64,000 nt of DNA. It comes from Sporosarcina limicola. Lineage in GTDB: Bacteria; Bacillota; Bacilli; Bacillales_A; Planococcaceae. The stretch's first letter is position 1; every line of letters starts with the position of its first letter. The notes beneath the pieces are model-generated. The model did no database searches and was not told the origin of the DNA. It was given only the letters and a program-made list of their open reading frames with translations. Location: NCBI RefSeq assembly GCF_014873855.1, contig NZ_JADBEL010000007.1, positions 66,219 through 130,218 of the forward strand, in the 5' to 3' direction. Positions 46,982-56,408 of the stretch are shown here, piece after piece. The translations under genes were made by a program, and so were the position numbers.

Positions 46982-49615
46982 ATGAAAAAGTTAACTTCAA
47001 CCGAAATCCGTCGTCTATTTTTAGACTACTTCAAAGAAAATGGACACACGATTGAGCCGTCTGCACCACTTGTACCGATTGACGACGCATCCCTGCTTTG
47101 GATTAATAGCGGAGTTGCAACGCTGAAAAAGTATTTCGACGGGCGAATTATTCCTGATAATCCACGGATTGTTAATGCACAAAAGTCAATCCGTACAAAC
47201 GATATTGAAAATGTTGGGAAAACTGCTCGTCACCATACATTTTTTGAGATGCTTGGGAATTTTTCGATAGGGGATTATTTCAAAGAAGAAGCTGTCATTC
47301 GCGCATGGGATTTCCTGACGAATGAAAAATGGATTGGTTTTAACCCTGAATTACTATCCGTCACAATCCACCCTGAAGACGAAGAGGCGTATGCAATCTG
47401 GCGGGACAAAGTTGGTATTCCGGAAGAGCGTATCATTCGTTTGGAAGGGAACTTCTGGGATATTGGAGAAGGTCCGAGTGGTCCGAACTCTGAAATATTC
47501 TATGACCGAGGACCAACGTACGGCGATGATTTCTCTGATCCGGAATTGTATCCAGGTGGCGAAAATGACCGTTATTTGGAAATCTGGAATCTTGTGTTCT
47601 CGGAATTTAATCACAACCCAGATCATACGTACACGCCATTACCGAAAAAGAACATTGATACGGGAATGGGACTTGAGCGTATGGCATCCGTCATCCAAAA
47701 CGTTCCTACTAACTTCGATACTGATCTATTCATGCCGATCATCCGTGCAGTGGAGGAAGTATCAGGGGAAAAATACAATCAGGATGAAGAAAAGGATATG
47801 GCATTCAAAGTGGTTGCCGATCATATCCGTACAGTCGCTTTCGCAATCGGAGACAGTGCATTGCCGTCCAATGAAGGGCGCGGCTATGTCCTTAGAAGGT
47901 TGTTGCGTAGAGCGGTCCGTTTTGCGAAACAATTAGGCATTAACAAACCATTTATGTACAATCTCGTACCGGTTGTTGGCGATATTATGAAAGACTTTTA
48001 TCCTGAAGTGGATGCTAAAAAAGAATTCATCATGAAGGTCATAAAAAATGAGGAAGAACGGTTCCATGAAACATTGAATGAAGGAATGACTATCCTTTCT
48101 GGTGTAATCAACCAAGCGAAATCATCTGGAACATCTGTCGTACCGGGAGCGGACGCATTCCGACTGTATGACACATATGGTTTCCCGTTTGAATTGACGG
48201 AGGAATTCGCAGAAGAAGCGAATGTCACAGTCGACCGCGCAGGATTCGATGAAGAAATGGATAACCAACGCAAGCGTGCACGTGCAGCCCGTCAAAACGT
48301 CGATTCCATGCATATCCAATCAGGTGTTCTCGGTGAAATCCACGATGCAAGTGAATTCATCGGCTACGAAGAGCTTCAATGTGAAGCGATGGTTGTTGCT
48401 CTTTTACAAGGTGGTATTCTAGTCGACCGTGCATCTGAAGGCGATGAAGTGCAGATCATCCTTAACCGTACGCCATTCTATGCAGAAAGCGGCGGACAAG
48501 TAGCAGACAAAGGGACAATCAGTAGTGAAGCATTCATTGCCGATATCAAAGACGTCCAAAAAGCGCCAAACGGTCAAAACTTACACACGGCAATCATTCG
48601 TTCTGGTGAACTATCAAAAGACGCTAAAGTCGTTGCGGAAGTAAATGAAGAAGCAAGGAAACTGACGATTCGTAACCATACAGCGACACATCTTCTTCAC
48701 AAAGCGTTAAAAGAGGTGCTGGGTGAACATGTCAACCAAGCAGGATCTTATGTGGGTCCGGATCGCCTTCGTTTTGACTTCTCGCATTTCGGTCAAGTGA
48801 CGAAAGAGGAACTTGAGCAAATCGAGCAAATCGTCAATGATAAAATTTGGCGGGATATGTCGGTCTTAATCGCAGAAAAACCAATTGCCGAAGCGAAAGA
48901 GATGGGCGCGATGGCTCTTTTCGGTGAAAAATACGGGGATATCGTCCGTGTGGTAACCGTTGGTGATTATTCTTTGGAACTATGCGGCGGATGCCACGTA
49001 TCCTCAACGTCTGTCATCGGGTTGTTCAAACTCGTATCGGAAGGCGGAATCGGTGCTGGGACACGCCGTATTGAGGCGCTTACCGGGCAACAGGCGTTCC
49101 GAGTATTCAAAGAAGAAGAAGCGGTTCTTACAACTGCTGCAGGACTTCTGAAATCGAATCCGAAAGACCTTGTAACAAAAATCAGTACCGTTTTAGCAGA
49201 CATAAAAGAACTACAACGCGAAAACGAATCACTATCTGCTAAACTCGGTAACAGCCAACTAGCGGACGTTATGGTAGCTGCACAACAGATTGGGGACGTG
49301 ACTGTCATAGCAACACGAGTCGACGTGAAAGATAACAATGCGCTTCGTCAGATGATGGATGAGACGAAACAGAAGTTGTCCAAAGGGGTCATTGTTCTTG
49401 GCGCGGCAGTGGACGGTAGAGTGCTGCTTGTTTCGGGTGTGACAGAAGATTTGAAAACCGGGAACTATCATGCAGGCAAAATCGTCAATCACGTAGCGTC
49501 GCAATGCGATGGAAAAGGCGGAGGCCGTCCAGACATGGCCATGGCGGGTGCGAAAGATGCATCAAAACTTGATGATGCTCTTCAATCCGTGTATGATTAT
49601 GTCAAATCGGTTTAA
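46982..49615 (+). CDS. alaS: Alanyl-tRNA synthetase
   Basis: An 877-residue class II enzyme starting [19 protein letters not shown]. Aminoacylation core with [20 protein letters not shown], editing domain with [17 protein letters not shown] and the zinc ligand motif [10 protein letters not shown], then the DHHA1 C-terminal domain ([14 protein letters not shown]). Full length. Ribosome site aaggagga; controlled by the T-box above. Confidence 0.97.
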   Translation: MKKLTSTEIRRLFLDYFKENGHTIEPSAPLVPIDDASLLWINSGVATLKKYFDGRIIPDNPRIVNAQKSIRTNDIENVGKTARHHTFFEMLGNFSIGDYFKEEAVIRAWDFLTNEKWIGFNPELLSVTIHPEDEEAYAIWRDKVGIPEERIIRLEGNFWDIGEGPSGPNSEIFYDRGPTYGDDFSDPELYPGGENDRYLEIWNLVFSEFNHNPDHTYTPLPKKNIDTGMGLERMASVIQNVPTNFDTDLFMPIIRAVEEVSGEKYNQDEEKDMAFKVVADHIRTVAFAIGDSALPSNEGRGYVLRRLLRRAVRFAKQLGINKPFMYNLVPVVGDIMKDFYPEVDAKKEFIMKVIKNEEERFHETLNEGMTILSGVINQAKSSGTSVVPGADAFRLYDTYGFPFELTEEFAEEANVTVDRAGFDEEMDNQRKRARAARQNVDSMHIQSGVLGEIHDASEFIGYEELQCEAMVVALLQGGILVDRASEGDEVQIILNRTPFYAESGGQVADKGTISSEAFIADIKDVQKAPNGQNLHTAIIRSGELSKDAKVVAEVNEEARKLTIRNHTATHLLHKALKEVLGEHVNQAGSYVGPDRLRFDFSHFGQVTKEELEQIEQIVNDKIWRDMSVLIAEKPIAEAKEMGAMALFGEKYGDIVRVVTVGDYSLELCGGCHVSSTSVIGLFKLVSEGGIGAGTRRIEALTGQQAFRVFKEEEAVLTTAAGLLKSNPKDLVTKISTVLADIKELQRENESLSAKLGNSQLADVMVAAQQIGDVTVIATRVDVKDNNALRQMMDETKQKLSKGVIVLGAAVDGRVLLVSGVTEDLKTGNYHAGKIVNHVASQCDGKGGGRPDMAMAGAKDASKLDDALQSVYDYVKSV

Positions 49616-49703
49616 GAGATAGTTCAATTTAGAACTATACTTTAATCAAAAGTTCAAATCGTGTATAATGAAAAACGGATGATCTGAAAGCGGGGTGTCG
49701 ATT

Positions 49704-49976
49704 ATGGATACACACGACAAGACGATGAAATTCAACTTCCCTGAAGAGTCAATGGAACAGGAAGTGAAGCAGGTCATGCTCCATGTGCACAATGCACTTG
49801 ACGAAAAGGGATATAATCCAATTAACCAGATTGTCGGCTATCTACTTTCGGGGGATCCAGCTTATATTCCCCGTCACGAAGATGCGCGTAATCTGATTCG
49901 GAAACTAGAACGAGACGAGATCCTGGAAGAACTTGTGAAGTTTTATGTCCGTGAAAACGGAGGTAAGGCGGATTGA
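49704..49976 (+). CDS. IreB-family regulatory phosphoprotein (YrzL)
   Basis: A 90-residue UPF0297 protein. Sequence [15 protein letters not shown] through [20 protein letters not shown] and [19 protein letters not shown] is family-typical. In Enterococcus faecalis IreB is a substrate of the kinase IreK; phosphorylation would be on N-terminal Thr/Ser (DTHDKT). ATG 49704 follows gcggggtg. Its stop overlaps the yqgF start; a tataat at 49664-49669 may be part of its promoter. Confidence 0.9.
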   Translation: MDTHDKTMKFNFPEESMEQEVKQVMLHVHNALDEKGYNPINQIVGYLLSGDPAYIPRHEDARNLIRKLERDEILEELVKFYVRENGGKAD

Positions 49977-50392
49977 GGACGATGGGATTGGATGTTGGAT
50001 CCAAAACGGTCGGCATAGCGATCAGCGATGCGCTTGGGTGGACAGCCCAAGGCATTGAAACAGTAAAGATCGATGAAGGTGCCGGCCAGTTTGGCATGGA
50101 AAGAATCCAAGAACTCGTGAAAGAATACGAAGTAAATGGATTTGTAGTAGGTTATCCTAAGAACATGAATAATACAGTCGGTCCAAGAGGGGAAGCATCT
50201 GAAAATTATGCGGAGCTTCTGGAAAAGACATTCGGTTTTCCTGTCACCCTGTGGGATGAACGTCTCACAACGATGGCAGCTGAACGCGTGTTGATCGACG
50301 CAGATGTAAGCCGGAAGAAAAGAAAAACTGTAATCGATAAGATGGCAGCTATCATGATACTACAAGGGTATCTTGATAAAAATAATAGATGA
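49973..50392 (+). CDS. yqgF: Holliday junction resolvase-like YqgF (RuvX)
   Basis: A 139-residue RNase H-fold nuclease. [20 protein letters not shown] holds the first catalytic Asp and the C-terminal [20 protein letters not shown] the others. The family acts in 16S rRNA processing and is proposed to resolve junctions. Start TTG 49973, overlapping the ireB stop by four bases. Same ireB-yqgF-yrzB order as in other Bacillales. Confidence 0.93.
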   Translation: MRTMGLDVGSKTVGIAISDALGWTAQGIETVKIDEGAGQFGMERIQELVKEYEVNGFVVGYPKNMNNTVGPRGEASENYAELLEKTFGFPVTLWDERLTTMAAERVLIDADVSRKKRKTVIDKMAAIMILQGYLDKNNR

Positions 50393-50402
50393 GGTGATTG
50401 GA

Positions 50403-50705
50403 ATGGAACACGGACAAGAAACAATGACAATCGTAGATGAACACGGCAAAGAACATGTATGTGAAGTTATCTTCACATTTGAATCAGAGGAATTCGGTAA
50501 ATCATATGTACTTTATCACATACTAGATCAAGACGACGCAGACAATGAGGATGAAGAAATTGAAATCCATGCATCTGCATTCATGCCATCAGAAAACAAT
50601 GAAGACGGCGAATTAATGCCGATTGAAGATGACGCCGAGTGGGAAATGATTGAAGAGATGTTGAATACGTTCCTTGCAGAAGAGGACGAAGACGACGAAG
50701 AGTAA
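50403..50705 (+). CDS. DUF1292 acidic protein (YrzB)
   Basis: A 100-residue, strongly acidic UPF0473 protein ([20 protein letters not shown] at the end). Function is unknown; it always travels with ireB and yqgF. I start at ATG 50403 behind gaggtgattgg rather than at an in-frame ATG at 50373 inside yqgF. Confidence 0.88.
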   Translation: MEHGQETMTIVDEHGKEHVCEVIFTFESEEFGKSYVLYHILDQDDADNEDEEIEIHASAFMPSENNEDGELMPIEDDAEWEMIEEMLNTFLAEEDEDDEE

Positions 50706-50717
50706 ACCATATGTGCA

Positions 50718-50751
50718 CGGCCGGGACGGTGCAGACCGTTCCGTTTTTTGT
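50718..50751 (+). terminator. Terminator of alaS-ireB-yqgF-yrzB
   Basis: gggacggt and accgttcc arms with gcag loop, then six T. Confidence 0.8.
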
Positions 50752-50756
50752 GTAAT

Positions 50757-50870
50757 TATATAAATCGAACGAAAAATTATCGACTCATTGTACCCGAATA
50801 GTTGAAATAAACGCGTCAAACAAGTATGTGTAGAATCAACAAAAGTATAAAACGTAAATTAACTTATATA
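50757..50870 (+). repeat. Family C MITE-like element, copy 3
   Basis: 114 bp, same orientation as copy 1, ends tatataaatcgaac and ttaacttatata. The block gcgtcaaacaagtatgtgta and aaaagtataaaacgtaaatt match copies 1 and 2; the left half is diverged. It lies 34 bases before mltG. Confidence 0.8.
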
Positions 50871-50904
50871 GATAAGGTTTCCGAGTGAAAGAGGTGGATT
50901 CCGC

Positions 50905-52029
50905 ATGGAGAATGACTCGAAAAAAGAAGTCATGTTCACACGAATGCGTGAAAAGAAAAAAGAAGTGAAGGTAGTTAGAAGGATTGTACTTGGAATTACA
51001 CTTGTACTTCTTCTCATCGGTTTTATAGGAGGTCGATCTGTCTATAAATATATTACAGGAGCACTCCAACCTGTTGACCCGAATTCTGAAGAAATAGTCC
51101 AAGTAGAAATTCCAAGCGGTTCCGGACTCTCTTCGATTGCAGCCCAACTTGAGAAAAAAGGGATTATCAAAGATGCGCGTCTCTTCAAGTATTATGCGAA
51201 ATTCAACAATGAATCTCAGTTCCAAGCGGGAACGTATGATTTGTCGAAAGCGATGACGCCGGATGAATTGATACAAAGTTTGAAGACAGGAAAAGTATAT
51301 CGAGAGCCTGTATTCACAATTACCATCCCTGAAGGATTGACCTTGAGTCAGATTGCAAAAGTCGTAGAGAAACGGGCAGGTATCCCGCAGGCAGAGTTCT
51401 TAGCCTATGTGAATGATGAAGAGACAATCAATATGCTAATGGGAAAATTCCCATCCATATTGACAGAGGATATCAAGGCGGAAAACATCAAGTATCCGCT
51501 GGAAGGCTATCTATACCCTGCCACATATCCTTTTTTCGAGAAAAAGCCCTCAGTGGGAACGATTGTAGATTCGATGGTTAGAGCAACGGCAACAAATGTG
51601 ACCCCCTATTTAAATTATCTCCAAACTGAAGAGAAATCGGTACATTGGCTAATGACGTTTGCCTCTCTTCTAGAGCGGGAAGCGACAGTCCAGTCGGATC
51701 GGGAAACGATTGCGAGTGTATTCTATAATCGGTTGAAGGTCGATATGCCGCTGCAAACGGATCCAACCGTTCTTTATGCACTTGGAGAACACAAAGACCG
51801 TGTCCTCTATAAAGATTTAGAAGTGAAGGACCCTTACAATACGTACCAAAACAAAGGATTGCCACCTGGACCAATTGCCGGAGCAGGCAAGTCGTCGCTC
51901 GAAGCGGTAATTGACCCCGCCAAGACAGATTACATCTTTTTCCTAGCAGACAAAGAAGGCATTAATCATTTCACTGATACTTATGAGCAGCATTTGAAAA
52001 ATAAAGAGCTTTATTTATCCGGTAAGTGA
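50905..52029 (+). CDS. mltG: Endolytic transglycosylase MltG
   Basis: A 374-residue YceG-family membrane enzyme that cuts nascent peptidoglycan strands. Cytoplasmic basic start, one membrane helix (IVLGITLVLLLIGFIGG, about 30-47), a LysM-like domain (VEIPSGSGLSSIAAQLEKKG) and the catalytic domain with Glu in FASLLEREATVQSDRE and the end motif PGPIAGAGKSSLEA. Ribosome site agaggtgg. The neighbour yrrM follows after 25 bases. Confidence 0.94.
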   Translation: MENDSKKEVMFTRMREKKKEVKVVRRIVLGITLVLLLIGFIGGRSVYKYITGALQPVDPNSEEIVQVEIPSGSGLSSIAAQLEKKGIIKDARLFKYYAKFNNESQFQAGTYDLSKAMTPDELIQSLKTGKVYREPVFTITIPEGLTLSQIAKVVEKRAGIPQAEFLAYVNDEETINMLMGKFPSILTEDIKAENIKYPLEGYLYPATYPFFEKKPSVGTIVDSMVRATATNVTPYLNYLQTEEKSVHWLMTFASLLEREATVQSDRETIASVFYNRLKVDMPLQTDPTVLYALGEHKDRVLYKDLEVKDPYNTYQNKGLPPGPIAGAGKSSLEAVIDPAKTDYIFFLADKEGINHFTDTYEQHLKNKELYLSGK

Positions 52030-52054
52030 GATACCTGAACAGGAGATAATCGGA

Positions 52055-52690
52055 ATGGATAAGTACGAACAATACGTAGCAAGTTTCAAGGTGGATTCAG
52101 ATTCATTCATCAAGGACATGGAGAACTATGCGGCAGAACATCATGTGCCGATTATGGATTGTGTTGGTATCGAGACATTTATTGGTCTATTGCGTATCCA
52201 AAATCCGGAGCGCATTTTGGAAATCGGTAGTGCAATCGGCTATTCCGCTATTCGGATTGCTGAAGCACTACCGAAAACGACCATCGTGACGATTGAAAGG
52301 GATACAAAACGGTACACGAAAGCGGTTGAATTTATCGAGAAAAAGTCGCTTGTTGACCGTATTCATATCATTGAAGCCGATGCTCTTCTAACGAAATCAA
52401 CTGAAATTTTCAATCAGACATACGATGCACTCTTCATCGATGCTGCTAAGGGACAATATCAGCGTTTCTTCGAAAAGTATTCGCCTGTGATTGTCTCAGG
52501 AGGTGTCATTTACTGTGATAACATGTTCATGCATGGCGTTGTGTTACATGAAATTGAGGAAATACCGAGACGCAATCGCACAATGATACGCAATTTAAAG
52601 GAGTTTACACAGTGGATTATGGCTCATTCCGAATATGAAGCGTCCTTGCTTCCTATAGGAGACGGTCTGTTGATTGCTGTGAAAAAATGA
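52055..52690 (+). CDS. yrrM: SAM-dependent O-methyltransferase YrrM (TrmR-type)
   Basis: A 211-residue class I methyltransferase of the COMT-like family. SAM motif I RILEIGSAIGYSAIRIA (about 49-65), acidic IERD, motif YDALFIDAAKGQY with metal-binding Asp, and IYCDNMFMHG. In B. subtilis YrrM/TrmR methylates 5-hydroxyuridine in tRNA to 5-methoxyuridine. There it is followed by yrrN-yrrO, which supply the hydroxylation (TrhP); those are missing here. Confidence 0.9.
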   Translation: MDKYEQYVASFKVDSDSFIKDMENYAAEHHVPIMDCVGIETFIGLLRIQNPERILEIGSAIGYSAIRIAEALPKTTIVTIERDTKRYTKAVEFIEKKSLVDRIHIIEADALLTKSTEIFNQTYDALFIDAAKGQYQRFFEKYSPVIVSGGVIYCDNMFMHGVVLHEIEEIPRRNRTMIRNLKEFTQWIMAHSEYEASLLPIGDGLLIAVKK

Positions 52691-52751
52691 GGAAACAATG
52701 GGTAGATGTTCTTGTTAACGGGATAGGCTCATGAGTTAGGGGAGTTTGAGT

Positions 52752-53390
52752 ATGAAATCAAGAAAACCTCTCGTCATCGGTATTGCAGGTGGATCGGGAT
52801 CTGGAAAGACAAGTGTAACCGATTCAATTTATGACGTGTTCAAAGAGCACTCTGTCGTTGTTATCGAACAGGATTATTATTATAAAGATCAAGCCCATTT
52901 AAAATTTGAAGAGCGATTGGAAACGAATTACGATCATCCATTGGCATTTGACACGGATTTATTAATTAGCCAGATCCAAGTCCTTCTTGATCGGAAACGT
53001 GTTGAAAAACCGGTGTACGATTATGCGTTACACACTCGCTCCGATGAGACGATTACCATCGAACCACAAGATGTTATCATTCTGGAAGGAATTCTAGTTC
53101 TCGAAGATGCAAGGTTACGTGAACTGATGGACATTAAGTTATTCGTCGATACTGATGCTGATTTGCGCATCATTCGCCGTATTATGCGTGACATCAAGGA
53201 GCGTGGCAGAACGATTGAATCCGTCGTTGAGCAGTATCTGTCTGTCGTTCGTCCGATGCATAACAAGTTTATTGAACCAACGAAGGGATATGCAGATATA
53301 ATCATTCCAGAAGGTGGCCATAATGGGGTGGCAATCGACCTGATAGTTACAAAAATAAAAACAATTCTTGAATCTAGAACGGAATTGTAA
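52752..53390 (+). CDS. udk: Uridine kinase
   Basis: A 212-residue P-loop kinase making UMP/CMP from the nucleosides. Walker [19 protein letters not shown], the substrate [12 protein letters not shown] segment, [16 protein letters not shown] lid. Start ATG 52752 after aggggag; an upstream in-frame codon at 52746 is unsupported. Confidence 0.95.
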   Translation: MKSRKPLVIGIAGGSGSGKTSVTDSIYDVFKEHSVVVIEQDYYYKDQAHLKFEERLETNYDHPLAFDTDLLISQIQVLLDRKRVEKPVYDYALHTRSDETITIEPQDVIILEGILVLEDARLRELMDIKLFVDTDADLRIIRRIMRDIKERGRTIESVVEQYLSVVRPMHNKFIEPTKGYADIIIPEGGHNGVAIDLIVTKIKTILESRTEL

Positions 53391-53493
53391 TATGATGATG
53401 ACAGAATTCTATACAAAGAATATTATGTCGCATACCTGTAAGAGGAGCGGCATATTATTTTGTGAACTGTAATTTAAGGAGTGGTGTTAGTTA

Positions 53494-53970
53494 ATGATTA
53501 CTGAAAAGAAATTTCCAATGACAGCATTAGGTAAAGAAAAGATGGAAGAAGAACTTGAATTCTTAAAAACGGTCAAACGTAAAGAAGTAGTAGAACGCAT
53601 TAAGATAGCTCGTAGCTACGGCGACCTATCGGAAAACTCAGAATACGATTCCGCTAAAGAAGATCAGGCATTCTTAGAAGGCAAAATTTCGAATCTTGAA
53701 GGAATGATTCGAAATTCAGTAATTATCACAGAAGACGAGCTGAATACAGACGAAGTGAGACTGGGGAAAACGGTTACATTCAAAGAATTACCAGATGGTG
53801 ATGAAGAGACGTACACGATTGTCGGATCTGCTGAAGCGAACCCAATTGAAGGCCTTATTTCCAACGATTCACCAATTGCTAAAGGACTTATCGGTCGTTC
53901 TAAAGGCGATGAGGTTAAAATCATGACTCCAGGTGGAGAAATGATGGTTTCAATTATTGGGATAAAATGA
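53494..53970 (+). CDS. greA: Transcription elongation factor GreA
   Basis: A 158-residue factor that helps arrested RNA polymerase cut back RNA. N-terminal coiled coil ([18 protein letters not shown]) with the tip acidic residues [17 protein letters not shown], and the FKBP-like C-terminal domain ([34 protein letters not shown]). A strong terminator follows. Confidence 0.96.
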   Translation: MITEKKFPMTALGKEKMEEELEFLKTVKRKEVVERIKIARSYGDLSENSEYDSAKEDQAFLEGKISNLEGMIRNSVIITEDELNTDEVRLGKTVTFKELPDGDEETYTIVGSAEANPIEGLISNDSPIAKGLIGRSKGDEVKIMTPGGEMMVSIIGIK

Positions 53971-53981
53971 AACAATGATAG

Positions 53982-54010
53982 CCGCCTTCTCGTTTGAGGG
54001 CGGTTTTTTC
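53982..54010 (+). terminator. Terminator of greA
   Basis: ccgcc and ggcgg arms around ttctcgtttgag, then six T. Confidence 0.85.
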
Positions 54011-54088
54011 AACAATGAAACTAGATCTATAGAAAAACGTCCAATACCTATAAAGTATCCAACAAAACGGAATAGGAGATGATTGCGT

Positions 54089-54841
54089 ATGACGGAACGA
54101 GAACCTGACTTTTCAAGAGTTAGTCGTAAAAAAGGACGAAACCGACCCAATAATGTATTGAACATCCTCATTTGTATTGTCGTTGTACTTATCGTTGTTC
54201 TGGCAACACCAATTTTCCTCGGTAACAAGGATGACGGACAAGCAGACGGTAAAAAGCCGCCTGTTGGGGAAGGAAATCCTGAAGGTATACAGAGAGATGA
54301 CGAAAAGAAAGCCGATGAATCGGATGGAAATCTAAGTATGGACAAAGAAGATTCGACCGAGGATAAAGAAACATCGAAGGACACGGGTAAATCGGATTCT
54401 ACCGTTGCCAAAGGTGCTGACAAGTCAAAAGAAACGAAGCCGGAAAATGCTACAGATAAAGGAAAAACGGATTCTGACAGTGAAGATCCAGGAACGGTTA
54501 CATATATTCCATCTGGTGATGCGGTTATTTCTGAAACGGTCGTCGATACAGCATGGCAACCAGTTGGTACAACGCAAACAGGCAATCATGTATCGCAATA
54601 CGATGGTGCATCGGTCGATTGGAACGAGAAGAAACAAGCGCTTGCTTACGCCACTGGACTGCCACAAGATTCAATGATTTTCTGGAAAATCAAGAATGGG
54701 GGGAACCCACAGAAAGCTGTTGGAGTTGTTTCATCCAGGGATAGTGTTGATAAATACCGTGTCTATCTTGAATGGGTAGACGGCCAAGGCTGGCAACCAG
54801 TGAAGATGGACGTACTGAACACATTAGAATTTGACTATTAA
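54089..54841 (+). CDS. yrrS: DUF1510 membrane protein (YrrS)
   Basis: A 250-residue protein: basic cytoplasmic start (RKKGRNRPNN), one membrane helix (VLNILICIVVVLIVVLATPI, about 24-43), a long low-complexity Lys/Asp/Glu/Ser linker (about 50-135), and a C-terminal DUF1510 domain with VDTAWQPVGTTQTG and VYLEWVDGQGWQPVKMD. In B. subtilis YrrS interacts with cell-wall division proteins. ATG 54089 follows ggagatga. Confidence 0.88.
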   Translation: MTEREPDFSRVSRKKGRNRPNNVLNILICIVVVLIVVLATPIFLGNKDDGQADGKKPPVGEGNPEGIQRDDEKKADESDGNLSMDKEDSTEDKETSKDTGKSDSTVAKGADKSKETKPENATDKGKTDSDSEDPGTVTYIPSGDAVISETVVDTAWQPVGTTQTGNHVSQYDGASVDWNEKKQALAYATGLPQDSMIFWKIKNGGNPQKAVGVVSSRDSVDKYRVYLEWVDGQGWQPVKMDVLNTLEFDY

Positions 54842-54887
54842 TCTAAATCAATCTTTTAAGTTGCTGTAAACAAGTGGAGGGAATTTT

Positions 54888-55580
54888 ATGAAGATAGCAG
54901 TAATCGGTGCAATGGAAGAAGAAGTAGAACTTTTACGTGATGAAATCGAGTCGGCACATGTGACAACGATTGCAGGTTGTGAATTTATTGAAGGGACAAT
55001 CGGAACACATACTATCATCCTTGTGAAAAGTGGGATTGGTAAAGTGAATGCTGCGATTGCGACGACGCTTTTATTGAACAACTTCAAACCAGATGTCGTG
55101 TTGAATACGGGCTCGGCTGGTGGATTTAAAGAATCGCTCGAAGTTGGAACAATCGTCATTTCTGACGAAGTGCGTCATCATGACGTCAATGTCACAGCGT
55201 TCGGCTACGAGCATGGTCAGGTTCCAGGACAACCCGCGGCGTATCTTGCAGATCCAAAGCTAATTGAAATTGCACGGAGCGCTGTTGAAGAAATCGGAAT
55301 ACATGCGCATGATACAGGACTGATTGCATCAGGTGATACCTTCATGAGTGATGCAGCGCATGTGGAACAAGTGAGAGGTCAATTTCCAACGATGATTGCA
55401 GCGGAAATGGAAGCGGCGGCTGTTGCGCAAGTTTGCCATCAGTTTGAAACACCGTTTGTCGTGATTCGCGCACTATCGGATATCGCTGGAAAAGAATCAT
55501 CCATTAGCTTCGATGAGTTCTTGCCTATTGCGGCTCGCCATTCGACGGATATTGTTTTGAAAGTTATCTCGAAACTTTGA
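54888..55580 (+). CDS. mtnN: 5'-methylthioadenosine/S-adenosylhomocysteine nucleosidase
   Basis: A 230-residue enzyme (Pfs) that removes adenine from MTA and SAH. MKIAVIGAMEEEVELL with catalytic Glu, LVKSGIGKVNAA, and ALSDIAGKES with the catalytic Asp are seen. In B. subtilis yrrT and mccAB flank it in a methionine-to-cysteine operon; here none of those are present. Confidence 0.96.
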   Translation: MKIAVIGAMEEEVELLRDEIESAHVTTIAGCEFIEGTIGTHTIILVKSGIGKVNAAIATTLLLNNFKPDVVLNTGSAGGFKESLEVGTIVISDEVRHHDVNVTAFGYEHGQVPGQPAAYLADPKLIEIARSAVEEIGIHAHDTGLIASGDTFMSDAAHVEQVRGQFPTMIAAEMEAAAVAQVCHQFETPFVVIRALSDIAGKESSISFDEFLPIAARHSTDIVLKVISKL

Positions 55581-55588
55581 GCATTTCA

Positions 55589-55792
55589 TGTTAAAATAGG
55601 ATTATCCCGCATTAATGGGCAGTAAGATTCCCACTTCAAGTCTTCGAGGAAACAAGAAGACTAAGTGGAGGATCAACTGCCCGAAGAGCTTGCGGAATAT
55701 AGTTCGATTCCGCTTTAAAGCCCGAATGGTTAAACTAACAATCAGTGGGGGATAGGGACCCCCACTGATTGAAGATTAACTTTATGGATAGA
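55589..55792 (+). ncRNA. Structured element of unknown class with an extended -10 promoter
   Basis: tgttaaaat (55589-55597) is an extended -10. From about 55604 the sequence has nested arms: gggcagt/actgccc (55618, 55676), cccactt/aagtgg and agtcttc/gaagact inside, then a separate 12-bp perfect hairpin aatcagtggggg/cccccactgatt (55750-55780) without a T run. No coding sense. Elements with cccgcattaa, gggcagtaa and aactgcccg seem familiar from other Bacillales intergenic regions, so it may be a dispersed repeat rather than a unique RNA gene. Confidence 0.45.
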
Positions 55793-55830
55793 TTAGTTTC
55801 ATTTTAGCGTTTTTAAGGAGGGAATCCACT

Positions 55831-55917
55831 ATGGGTATGTTACTTTTAATGGGCGGCGTTTTTATGGCGACCACTTTTATTGCAATGTTTATTTTGCGCG
55901 AGGTTCGTGCTGACTGA
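55831..55917 (+). CDS. 28-residue hydrophobic mini-protein
   Basis: ATG 55831 to TGA 55917, sequence MGMLLLMGGVFMATTFIAMF plus ILREVRAD: one membrane helix with a charged tail, positive-inside type. It has a perfect ribosome site (aaggaggg, 7 bases before ATG) and its own terminator, so translation is likely despite the size. I do not recognise it. Similar single-helix peptides act in sporulation, stress sensing or as transporter subunits; nothing here decides between them. Confidence 0.55.
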   Translation: MGMLLLMGGVFMATTFIAMFILREVRAD

Positions 55918-55930
55918 GAAAGAATATGAA

Positions 55931-55977
55931 GAGGCGTTTCCAATGCTGGGATCACTCCTGCAAGGAAACGCCTTTTT
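55931..55977 (+). terminator. Terminator behind the mini-gene
   Basis: aggcgtttcc and ggaaacgcct arms with a T run. Confidence 0.85.
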
Positions 55978-55978
55978 G

Positions 55979-56408
55979 CTTGTCTAGCTGCAGGCGCCAA
56001 ACGCTCGGGTCATAAGTCAAATCGATTATGCGGCAAAGAGCGCCGCGTCTTCGATTCGTCTTATGCCTGTCACGTCTGGACGGCGCCTTCCGCTTTTCAT
56101 TTGTTGTCTAGCTCCAGCGGCCAGATGTTCGGGTCATAAGCCAGCCCGGCAATAGCGGCAAAGGACGCCGCTTTGTCGGTCCGTCTTATGCCTGTCACGG
56201 GCCTACAGGAAGTAGGTCACGTAGCCATTGCCGCAGGACGCGGCGGTCTTAGGCTACGTTCATTTTGGCGCTTCCGCTTTTCATTGTTGTCTAGCTCCAG
56301 CGGCCAGATGTTCGGGTCATAAGCCAGCCCGGCAATAGCGGCAAAGGACGCCGCTTTGTCGGTCCGACTTATGCCTGTCACATCTAAACGGCCGCTTCCG
56401 CTTTTCAT
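55979..56408. repeat. Three tandem family A palindromic repeats
   Basis: Units at about 55979-56100, 56103-56280 and 56283-56408, each opening with tgtctagct(c/g)cag and ending cttccgcttttcatt. Units 2 and 3 share long identical runs (ccagcggccagatgttcggg, tcataagccagcccggcaat); unit 2 carries an extra 55-bp block with cctacaggaagtaggtcacg. Inner arms such as cggcaatagcggc and gccgctttgtcgg form long stems. The end of unit 3 contains the sigK stop codon. Confidence 0.85.
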
